64,000 nt of DNA from Hyposmocoma kahamanoa (lineage: Eukaryota; Arthropoda; Insecta; Lepidoptera; Cosmopterigidae). The notes under the pieces were generated by a model, which saw only the letters and a list, made by a program, of their open reading frames with translations, made no database searches and was not told the origin of the DNA. Shown here piece by piece: positions 34,201 through 46,200 of this stretch (the first letter of the stretch is position 1; every line of letters begins with the position of its first letter). Made by a program: the position numbers and the translations under genes. Location of the stretch: assembly GCF_003589595.1 (NCBI RefSeq), contig NW_020653719.1:850917-914916 (forward strand), given 5' to 3'.

Positions 34201-37200
34201 TGGGAGAAAATTAATAGGCGTTATGCGTTCGTCGTCTTCCAGCAATTACCGCTAGATAGCACATTGAATGAAATTGCAATATAAAATCGAAACGTCGTAA
34301 CTTGCAATAATAGATATTGAACTTTGAAATTTTAATATAAAATCGTTATTGAATTTTCAACGATATGCCAGCTGGGTAAAGTTTAAATAATATTAACAGT
34401 CCAGAATTTGTTACATCCTTTTAAATTAGAAACTACGACTAATCATTATAAAGATATCATAGTGAAAGTGAGAGTTTTGGGGACATCGGTTCTGATAGTC
34501 ATCGAGGCTTAAGGCGCTTCCACTGTTTTTTTTCTTCCGTGGTTATAACAAACATATAAAGAAATTCACATAGATAAGTACTCGGTTTAGTAGCTCAGTT
34601 GGTTAACATCGGTTGCCCCGGTATGGTAACAGACACTGGTGCGAGATCAGTTACACCGAAGAAATTTCTTTTTTGAGTTCGATGTTCGTATCAATGATAA
34701 CAGTAAACGTCTATTTCGTAAAAGTTTGTACAGCACAGTTCAAACTAAAACAAATTCTGCATCATGGGATCAACCCGCTCTCACACGTTGTGCCAGCTTC
34801 TTGTTATTGATGAATTAAAATTGACACGCCATGTACAGTAATAAGAATAGCTGAAAATTTTTTTTCAGACGTAGAAGACAAATTTAAAGCATATCTGTCA
34901 ATTATCGTTACACGAGTATGCGTGTGACATGAGTATTGTTTTTCAAGCCAGATCGGTATGATTGTCTAGCAAGAGCTCTCGCTCTTGTCGATCCTTCAAT
35001 TGCTGAGGTTTATGATAGGCATTAAGCTGCGCGCAACAACAAATTTAGAGTTAAAACTCTCAAAATCCTAATTTATTTGTTCCATTACTAATACAAAACG
35101 TGTTCCAATGCTTCTAAAGGCTATTTTCATATACATATGTGCTACTTCAATATGAAATACAATGTCAAAAAAAAAAGAGTGCAATTACTATCTTCGGTGG
35201 GATATTATTAATTTATTACTATTATTAGGAGAATTTCGACGACTCGGTAACTGGATCCATGGCTCAAATGATTAGAGCAATACTACTATGCAGTATGGAC
35301 TTGGGTTCAACTGCCACCGGGTCGACGATGAAAAAATTTTTCTGTGTGTTCGATCTTCGTATTCATAATCAATTTTAATTATCTTTATGCGTTTTCTACT
35401 GTTTCTTGGGTATATTTTCCTATTTACGTTACCTGTTTAATATACATTCTACATTGTTAAATCTCCATCGGACTCAGTCGCCTGCGATGTGTTTTGCATT
35501 TGCAATTCAAATTCTTGCAGTTGGTCCCTTCATCCAGCGGTTTCTTACTTGATTTTTACTCTTTACTACCATACCTACTAGCTTGAAAAACTACACTTCT
35601 TCCACACTGACACTAATTTAAGTAACTAAGAGAATTAGTAAGTCCTTTCTATTCTATTATTATACATTATTCTATTCTTATTATATTTACATATTTCTAT
35701 TCATTAAGAGTTTAATATAAAATAGACATTTATTGCAACGCCACAACACAGATACAAAAAAAATGATAAAACACTTAAATAAGCAAAACAAAATAAAAAG
35801 AATTAATAAAAAAATACAAAAATTAAAATAAAATAAGACAAAACAAACAAAAGAAAAAAAGTATATATAACAACTACAAACGTTGTACTGTAATTTGTGC
35901 GATTGTGGCGAACGCAAAAGGACTTCATTCAGCTTATGCCACAGCAATAATTGATTGTGGCGCTGGTTTGCAATGAACCCTGATTATAACTTATGAATAG
36001 CCCGTCTTCTGGACTTTTGCATAAATTTGAACAGACCTTCAATCGGATCGCGAAAACTTAATGTGTTAACTCATATGAAGTATCCTTTGTCGACAGACAT
36101 GCAGAAATTTCCGCTCCGTATGAAGGACAACGATTTGCTGGTAACACAGTTATACAAGGACCCTAATCAAGAACCAATTACTGCTATATCAGTCTATCTT
36201 ACTCCTAAAACTAGTAAGTATACTTGCATACAACACATTGAACCACCAAAGTATTTTACTTAATCAAACAAAATTTTGTTTTATCATCGAGTATACAATA
36301 TACTAGAAATAGAGACGAAATAAGGGTCATCCATCTCTGGCGACTCATCAGGCAAATGGGCATTATATCACTTTTAAATATCAACTCTCGTTTGCACTGA
36401 AATCACAAATTAGAAAACTGAAATAGTACAGCGCCAACAACTAACCTGTGTGTACGTTTCCGTATATTCCAAAAATATTCTATATTTATTGTAATGAAGA
36501 TAATATTTCTAATTATGGGGGGCTGCTCCATTCGGTGTTGTGGGAAAAACAGCAAAACATCTAATTTTTTAAATTAAATTTACAAAACAATCGGAATCAC
36601 ATTTCATCGATAATGAAATATGTAATTTTTCAATTTTCGTCCATTATAGCAAGGCTCAAGCTAATCGATTTGAAGTGAAACAATTGACGACACTCGTCAA
36701 TTGTTTCAAATTCGGACCGGCCAATAGGAGCGCAGTTGTCACCGTAATGATATGGCAGAATAGTTTTCAAACAAGTTAAATGACATTTCGTCTCTATTTC
36801 TGATCTTCGTCTATATACTCGGTGTGTTTTATAAAGAAATTGCGAGTGTTTACTTGTTACACTGAATTTCGCTGTTGAATGAATGTATCAAATGTAAAAG
36901 TAATTACAAGTTCATGGGTGATTAAATAGATTCTTTTTACTAAATTACTTTGCTGCAACGGCGAACCCAGTGAAGGTTATAAATACGATTCGCGTTAAGC
37001 CGGTCAGACAAACTTTATGTCCATGTAATAAGAGCGAAAATGACATGCGTTTCGCGTTGGCGATCTCCCCTTAATAGATAAATTAACTTTTGTTCACCAG
37101 ATCTGTGTGGTAACTGGATAGAAATTGCATACGGTACTAGATTCGGCTCCGTAAGGGTCATTGTGCAACATCCTGAAACCGTAGGTCACGGACCACAGCT

Positions 37201-40200
37201 CTTCCAAACATTCACTGTACATCAGAGTCCTATTACTAAGGTATGATATAATTATGATATTTGTTCAAACAATCATCGATCCATGATTGGCCACCTCGAT
37301 GGCTCAACAGTTTGCGCTGTTGAGCTCCCGATTCCATTCCCGGTTGAACCAATTTAGGAAATGAACGTTGCTTTTTATTACCATTTAAAAACAAAACAGT
37401 TAACAAAATAGGAATTAGTCACATTTTAAACCACTAAGGTTTGTGTTAATGCAATCTAACTTAAATAACAATATCGGTACATTAATTGCTAATTCTGTAC
37501 TTCGATTTTTTAGAATCGGAAAAACTGGAATCAAAGAAGCATTGTTCGTAAATCTTATTATTCAGACAAGAAAATACAGTAAAGGAAAATATCGTGAGAA
37601 TTTATGACAAATGATATTTACAAACACGATTATATGTAATTATTTTATAAAGTTTACATTTATGTTTGGAACTTCAATTTTTTTTCAACTTTTTTATAGC
37701 GCAAGTCTTTGAAATGGATTAAGTTAGTAAAGACAGAAAAAAATTCTATATATAAGGGTACTGGTGAAATTACAGACACATGTGACGTCTCAAGGTGACA
37801 GGCGCAGTGGCAGTGCCCTTAAGGTCTTTGCGATTTAAAGCTGTGAGTGGCACTGCAGCTGTTATGGATAGGCGTGTCGCTTACCAACGGGCGCACGACT
37901 CGTTCGTCCCGTCACTTGGAATTATAAAAATTGATTGAATTGACGATTGCATTGTAATCAAATAATATTCAGTATTTAATTTATTCCACTTCGTTACTGT
38001 TGTTAAAATGTTATTAATAAGTAGTTAAGTGCTCTTAAATGCGTTATTTGACATCAAATAAAAATGGTTTATAATTTTTTTTAAATTTCTCATACTATAT
38101 ATAATAATTAAAGAATCAATGGTGCAACTGGTCTGGTAGGGTCTGTCTGTACAATATTTCAGTGGAAGTATTCTTCTTCAGTCAGTAGTCTGATCATCTG
38201 GTCCTCCTCGTCTTTTGTCCAAAAAAAGTCGGTCTAATCTTGAATTTCTGTTAGTGTATGTAATCTGAAAAATATAATCTCTCTAGCCAGTCATTCTGTT
38301 GGTCATCCGTAGAGGCTGGACGCGACAGTAACTTTATAACAAAAAACAAAAATTTCTTCAAATTTTCACATTTATCGTATCGATTATACTGGTTGATGAT
38401 GAATAAGCTGGTGTTAATGATGATGACATTGATGAAGTTAATGATTCCACAGGTATCACTATCAGAGAACTACTTAATATCAGTATGCAGCGAGTACAAC
38501 CACGTACGATCGTGGCGTGTGACGCGGTTCCGCGGGATGATCTCCACTCAGCCCGGTACAACGCCTAAAGCTGCTTTCAAAGTCCTCGCACTGGAAGCAC
38601 CTACAGCTCAACCTCATAACGACTGCGGTTAGTATACAGAATGAATATGTGAAATTATCTTTATTGCACAAAGTTAAGTATCACAGAATAAGATAATGTA
38701 CAACAGGCGGCCTTAAAATTCTACTTATTATCCCTTTGTAAGGTCAGGTGGGGTAAGAGGAACACCGGTGAAAGCGGGTCTTAATTGTTAAACTGATACT
38801 GTGAAGAGTTTAGCACATCATTTAAAAACAAATTAAACAGTTGTGAAATGTTAAGAACACATTATACGAAATACGATGTACATCATACCCCACGTTTTGG
38901 GGGAAAAGAAACGTTAGCACAATTCATCGTAAGTATTGAATTTAGAGTAATGATTGTCAAAACATGCAAAGCTGATAATGCCAAAGGCAAGTTTAGTGTA
39001 CTTCAAAATTCTTGAAAGACTATCTGTTCTTCCTAGAGCTCAAAATATTTGACTCAAAATAAAGTATCTGATTTCTGCCCGCAAGGTTGTTTACGTTGAA
39101 TCCGATGAGTCGTTTCTTTCTTTAATCTTTTCTTAGAACCAACTCGCATTACTGCCTCCTCCTCACTTATATTGATAATAATTTTTGCAACATAGACGCA
39201 GTATCTAAATCAATAATAAATTGCTTTAGATCAGACCATAGTAGCCAATTAGCTTCTTTTAATTGCAAGATGAGCAAGAAGGTAGACCAATTTCTCCGCA
39301 AACCGATTAGCACAGAACAAATGGCATGATTCGGCATGATTGAGTAATAAATAAACTGATGCCTGCTGATAAGGCGAAGGTTATGTGTCAGGATCGTAGC
39401 AAGAGGAAAGTTCTCAGCATACACCTATGGGAAAAGGGCATGAAGTATATAGAATTAGTTATAAGAACTTAAGGAAAAACTAAAATTTATAACTTATTAC
39501 AAAATGATTTCTTATCCAGTTTCTTGATTGATATGAATAACTTTAAATCCCTTCATTTAAATCCTAACAGGTGTCACGATCATACTGTCAATAGCTTCTA
39601 CTTGAGCTCTTGAAATACCTGTCGAAATAACTTTTGTTCTGCAGTTTACAACTTTCAAAACAAGTCGAAATATTAGAAAACACCCTGTATAAATCAGTTT
39701 ATTTGAAAGTACTGTACATAATTTTTTTATTTTACGTTTTTGATGCTTTCGGTTAAGCTGATATGGATAGTGAATCGCCGTGTTTAAGTTATTGACAGGT
39801 TGGTTAGATTCATTTTGTTTTGTTTACGCTTCCACTTGATAGTAACATTAAAAAAAAATTAATATCTTCAATAATATATAACAATTTATTAGAACGTATT
39901 AATAAATAGACAAATATATGTGTACACATAATGTTTGGTCGGTGAAACAGTAGAACACAGCAAAACAGTACTTATTTTGTTACGGTCACATTGTATACAA
40001 CCCTTTAAGTAATTAATAGATGCAGGCGTTACCTTGCGGAAGCCCATAAAAATATACCTTGTATAAATAAATGACTTTTTGACATTGCATTTTAATCAAA
40101 ACTTATAGTTTAACTTATTTCTCTCAACATTACAGATTTCATACAAATACAATTATATGTCATTTTATACTACTCTTCGAAAAATGATTGTCAGTTTACA

Positions 40201-43200
40201 AAATAATGAAGATGGGGGGCCGGCTGGGGGGCCGTTTGGTGGCCGGTTGGGGGACCGGCTGGGGTGCCGGTTGGGAGGACGGCTGGGGGGCCGGTAGGGG
40301 AGCCGGTTGGGGGGCCGGTGGGGGATCAGTTGAGGGGCCGGTAGGGGAGCCGGTTGGTTCAGTTGGATATCGTTTTCGAGGTATTTGGGGATACTCAATA
40401 CAAATATAGCATTTATTTCTAAATCCAAGATGGCGGACACGTCTTTTCAAATAAATGCAATATGAGCATCATTTTCGAGGTAATTGGGGGTACTCATTAC
40501 AAATATAGCATTCATTTCTAAATCCAAGATGGCGGACACGACTTTTCAAATAAATGCAATATGAACATCATTTTCGAGGTCTTTGAGGGTGCTCATTACG
40601 AATATGGCACACATTTCTAAATCTAAGACGACGGACACGATTTTTCAAATAATGGCAAGTAGGGCATCGTTTTCGAGGTATTTGGGGGTGCTTATTACAA
40701 ATATAGCATTTATTTCTTAGTCCAAGATGGCGGGCACGACTTTTCAAGTAAATGCAATATGGGTATCATTTTCGAGGTATTTCGGGGTGCTCATAACGAA
40801 TATAGCACGCATTTCTAAATCCAAGATGGCGGACATGATTTTTCAAATAAGGGAAAGTAGGGTGTCGTTTTCGAGGTATTTGGGGGTGCTCATAACAAAT
40901 ATAGCATTTATTTCTTAGTCCAAGATGGCGAACACGACTTTTCAAGTAAATGCAATATGGGTATCACTTTCGAGGTATTTCGGGATGCTCATTACGAATA
41001 TGGCACTCATTTCTAAATCCTAGAAGGCGAGCACGACTTTTTCAAACAATGACAAGCACCTAACCTAACCCACTACCTAACCCAACCCCTAATCCACCCC
41101 CTAACGCGCCCCTAAGCCACACCCGACGAGTCTTCAGTCCCCGCCTCAACTTTTTATTTACAATATATTATGGGCATTGACCTTTAGGTCAATGAATGTG
41201 GGTGTTCTTTTCCCTCAAGCTGTATAATAACATCGATGGTCTCCTGTTTTTCAGGACCGTACGGTGAACAAGACGAGGAGCAAATGTTTATACAAAAAGT
41301 TGTACCTGACACAGATACGCTTTATGTGCGGTTAGCGTCCAATGGGAAAAGGTAAGGAATGTTGATATATTCAAAGTTTCCAATAATATCGATTCATTTG
41401 TACTGCAGCTTTTTGTTTAAGCACTTCTACTGCACTAGATCAATTACGTAAGCAGCAGTCTAACCGCGTAATCTGTCTGTCCGTCCGGTGCTATCTATAA
41501 CCTTTTTGGCGCAGTATTGCTGTTGAAATAATTTTGTATTAACTATCTGTTAAACTTAGTAGTAGAAGCAGTAGAGCTCAGTGTTAAAAAGTTTATCCAG
41601 GAAAGTACTCCCACCGTACTTTGAAGGGTAAGGGTGCTGGCGAAATTACAGGCACATGGGCCTTGTCAACTGTATGTCTCTGAGCACCGTGGCAGTGCCC
41701 CGCTTTGCAATTTAAAGCTCTAAGTGGCGCTGCAATTGCAATGGACAGGCGTGACGCTTACCACCAGGCGCACGTCTTGTTCGTCGCATCACTTGGTATC
41801 ATGAAAACAAGGTTTATTTTATAAAAAAAACAATGGTTGAAAATCCCAACACCGAGCCAGACAAACAACATCAATGCCACTGGGTTGTCTGTTGTCTTAC
41901 TAATCAAAATAATTGAAAAAAATGAGAATACAATGATTGTGAAAATGTAGTAGCGAACTTTCTACGATTTTTTGATGAATTTATTTTCGCACATGACCAG
42001 GAAATTGACTAAGTGTGCCTAAATTGTTTTCACAAAAAAAGAGTTCATGGTTAAGACAATTCCCTTTTATCTCCTATAGAGTCGGAATTCCCCATATTGT
42101 CGCAGTTAAAAAATAACACACTGTATAAAATTGTACGTTTCCTTTGTGGAACACAATAAGGACGACATTTTTATTGTGTTTAAACTAATTATTTGCATCG
42201 AAATTATAACAAAGTACTTTATTTTAATTAGTGCAAATTGCAAATGCTCCCTACTAGAGAGTAACATTCCTAATGGAAATTAGGAATGTTATTCAAGGGG
42301 TGGGGCCTGGTGACTTGTAATACAGGTGAAATATCTGCTAAAATGTTATTATTATTATTTATTATAAATGACCACGCCTTTTTATATGTATACAACTTCT
42401 GTGTTTCACAGAGTATGCACAATCCGTTCAGTAGACAGCTCCGCAGTATCATGTTTCACGGTCGCCGAGTGCGAAGGGGCGCTCCGTCCGAGGCGATTGT
42501 TGCTCTGTGGCCACCGCTCCGGCGCAGCACAAATGTGGGACCTTACAGCTGCTATTGATAAGGCTGCCAAGCCTGGCCCCACACCTGGTCCTACTAGTGG
42601 GCCTAGCACTAGTAATGGCAGTAGTCACAAAGAGGGTAAGCAAAAAAAGACAAATTTACTGATAAATACTTGATCGGTTCTTGGTTGTTTAACACATAAA
42701 TTAAATTTTATTTACCTTTCATACTCCGAAAAACTTAAAAAAATGTATTGTGAAATGCCTCCTTGGGGCCTACCACAACCTCTTAAAACAATATTACTTT
42801 TACCTTACATTGGATTTTCGTACCATGACACGTATAAAGTAAGCTTATTATAATGTTAAAACTATGATGTTTTTGGTCACTCAGTTGGTACTATGTCGCG
42901 GCTCTAACATTAAAGTAATATTGTTCTTATGTCAAATTTAGCTATCTTAAAATAGTTACACGGATGCAATGGAAACAATATTATTTTCGAATTTATTGTC
43001 AAAATATTGATTTGTAATGATTATAAGTTAAGTTGAACTTATTTATTTACATATATCTCTTCAATATTTTGTTTATTTTAATTTTATAGTACATAGGAAA
43101 TAACTTCTCGTTAAATAAAAATACGCGATGTTTATTTCATAAAATTATGACAGCAACATCTATACGCTCCTTAGCGACACTAACAGTTGACACTAGACTA

Positions 43201-46200
43201 TAATTCCGAATTCATAACGTGACAATCAAGACTCGGCTTGTTTTATTTATTTTACTGTATGAATATGCGGAAAAATAATTGACAACAACGTAATTTAAAT
43301 AGATTTCATTGTAACATACTTTGTTTTGACAGTCAAAATTCTCTGAATGTAAATAATATTAAGTACTTTAACATTATACTACGGTAGGACGATTCGGAAC
43401 ATCAAAAAAGAAAGAGATGGCATTATACAGTTCATATAGCGTTATTTCTTTCCTATTTTTGGTAAGGAATAGACAATATTGGGAAATCATTCGTTCTTTC
43501 AGTCACTTTAGCAATAATACATTACTTGGTTGATAGGTTTACCATGGTACAAATATGAGTAATATTACAATAAGCTTATTATAAGTTTACATTAAAATAA
43601 GATTGTTTTTTGAAAGGTTATATACCCTTGTCTGCAGTTTTTTTAAACGCATTCAATTTCCCCGATATACTGAAGCAACAATCAAGTACCAAGTGTTAAA
43701 GTCCTTAGTTTTCTAGACCTCTACTTTTGTTAACATATCAGTAGTATATTTAATAGTAGCTGTAGAACTTGTGAAAGAGTTCCTTGTGACAGAGAAGGTG
43801 CTACCACTTTACCTATTTCTGCCGCCAAGCAGTAATGTGAGAATTACTGCCTTCCGATTTTGAAGGATAAGAGTGCTGGTGGCACATGGGACTTGTCAAC
43901 TTACGTCTCAGGGTAACGAGCGTAACGTAGTGGGAGTGCCCCTCAGATCTTTACGATTTAAAACCTTAGAATAATAACGCATAGAAACCTAGCCCGCACA
44001 CGCTAAGTGAGGCAAATTGTAGGACGCCCTATGGGTTTACACGAGCGAGCGGGCTGTCAGTGCTCAAGGTCAAGTTCAACCGCGAGCAGCTCAAAAATTT
44101 TTGCTAAAAATGACGAAATGTGCGTTAATTGGGTTTAAAAATAGATCAGACAAATATAAAATAGACACTAACATCACATTCCACAAGGAAGTAACACATT
44201 TCGACTTGTATTTTTATCTAAATATTCACTAAAACAGAAAATTAATTTCGTTGCAACAAGATACGAAAATGTTGCAAAGTAACGGGTTTTTTCTCCCCAT
44301 TTTACTATTCTGTTTCAAAATAATTATATTACGTAATTTTTTGAGAATAGGCAATATCGCGACTGTTGCAAAATTTCTACAAACGTACACCGCCGCAACA
44401 ACATTGTAGGGAATTTACGTTAGCTATTTTTACGAAATATATTTAGTATTTGCCTTCATTAGTTTCATGTGAAAAATCATTATTCTTGTTCATCATACAC
44501 TCATTTAAAAAAATTGTCTTGCCCAGACTCAAAAGTTCTTAACTAAAATTATGTCAGGAAACTAACACTGACTAAAAAGTCATCGTCAGTTCTCCAAAAT
44601 CGTGTATAAATAACTTTCAGGTTCAGGTTCTTAATTGTTATCGTGTACTTTTCATATAAACATACCCACAGGTAATATCAGGCTATTTATATATTCAAAT
44701 TCGATCGTCGCACTTAAACTCGCTTGTAGGTTTTTGTTCATATATGACTTAAATAAGAATTGGGTAGTATTTAATAAGGTGCCTACAGATTTGCTCGACA
44801 TTGTCGATCGACAGTAACGATTGAGAATTATAGACGTTTTCGAGGAGTTTTAGAGTGCTTATTACGAATGTAGCATTAATTTTTAAATCCAAGATGGTTG
44901 ACAACAATTTTCAAAAATATATTTTTGGTAAACCATAAGGAAATGGCATGTACATCTGAATACAAGATGGGGGACAAGACTTCTAATTCTTCTTCTTCTA
45001 ATTCTTTGCCATCTTATATTTAGAAATATGTGCTCCTATTCGGAATGAGCAGCCCCTAATACCTTGAAAACGACACCCAACTTGCCATTATTCGAAAAAT
45101 CGTGCCCGCCATCTTGGATTTAGAAATTAGTGCCATGTTCTTAATGAGCACCCCCAAATACTTCAAAAACGACACCCAACTTGCTATTATTTGAAAAGTC
45201 ATGTCCGCCATCTTGGATTTAGAAATAAGTGTTATATTCCTAATGAGCACCCCCAAATACCTCGAAAACGATCCCCAACTTGCCATTATATGAAAAATCG
45301 TGCCCGCCATCTTGAATTTAGAAATGAGTGCCATATTCGTAATGAGCACCCCCAAATACCTCGAAATTGATACCCATATTGCATTTATTTCAAAAGTCGT
45401 GTCCGCCATCTTGGATTTAGAAATAAATGCCATATTCGTGATGAGCACCTCTAATACCTCGAAAACGATTCACATATTGCATTTATTCGAAAAGACGTGT
45501 CCGCCATCTTGGATTTAGAAATGAGAAAAGTCGTGTCCGCCTTCGTGTATTCAGATATAATTTGCCATTTCCATAAGGATTACCAAAAATAAATTTTTGA
45601 AAATTCCTGTCACTTGACGTTGTCGATCAACAGTAACGATCGACAAAATCGAGCATATCTGTAGGCACCTGATCGACAGTAACGATCGACAAAATCGAAC
45701 AAATCTGTAGGCACCTCTAACTTAACGATGAGTTAAGCAAGATACAATTTCCCCACTTTTGAGGGAAGTATTATTCCATGGCATCATTATTTGTATATTT
45801 GTGTGCGTGCCGACGAGCGTTAATACAAGTTGCTTACGCCTACATGAATTTGATTTTTGCCTCACTTGTGACAGTTCGTTTTTTATGAAACTATCATTCT
45901 ATGCGTTATTATTCTAAGTTTAAAACTATGAGTGACGCTGCAACTGTTGTAGACAGGCGTGTCGTTTTCCACCAGGCGTACAACTTGTTCATCCCATCAC
46001 TTGGTATTGTAAAAGGGCGTAATCGTGGATTAGCGTAGCGAGAGGCACTTTTCAAAGATAAATAAGGATTATATTCAAGAATAAAGATTTACTGCATGTT
46101 ATCAGATCAAAGCTTGTTCTAAAACAACCATATTTTTTTTACAATACTATTTTTTTATATAACTCTAAATACAAACCTACATTCATTCAGCCAGCACTAA

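Larger units (their letters stand above)
43965..45918 (+). mobile_element. P-like THAP transposon with internal satellite, copy 2
   Basis: The same 22-bp terminal inverted repeats as copy 1, and a target duplication TTTAAAAC at 43957-43964 and 45919-45926. The THAP exon is present but damaged. An inner inverted repeat (about 44775-44990 against 45530-45715) encloses the reverse-oriented 99-bp array. It is 1954 bp against 1617 bp in copy 1; the difference is largely array length. Confidence 0.8.
43753..46015 (+). repeat. CAGGCGTGTCGC-family repeat split by the THAP transposon
   Basis: The left piece 43753-43964 ends at TTTACGATTTAAAAC and the right piece 45919-46015 resumes with the duplicated TTTAAAAC followed by TATGAGTGACGCTGCAACTG, contiguous in other copies. 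This gives the order of insertion. Confidence 0.8.

Noticed and set aside
35687..35947. Phe-rich 86-codon membrane protein
   Set aside because: Poly(A/T)-driven composition, no initiation context, no splice partners and no recognisable family.
39167..39424. 85-codon minus-strand gene
   Set aside because: No recognised motif; possibly a decayed transposon piece, but nothing to support it.
40165..40450. Proline-rich or Gly-Trp-rich protein
   Set aside because: All frames are translations of the 12-bp G-rich minisatellite.
45056..45448. A 130-codon repetitive open frame as a gene
   Set aside because: It lies wholly in the 99-bp satellite; the unit length is a multiple of three, so frames stay open without being coding. 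The same holds for open frames at 12236-12668 and 40727-40918.
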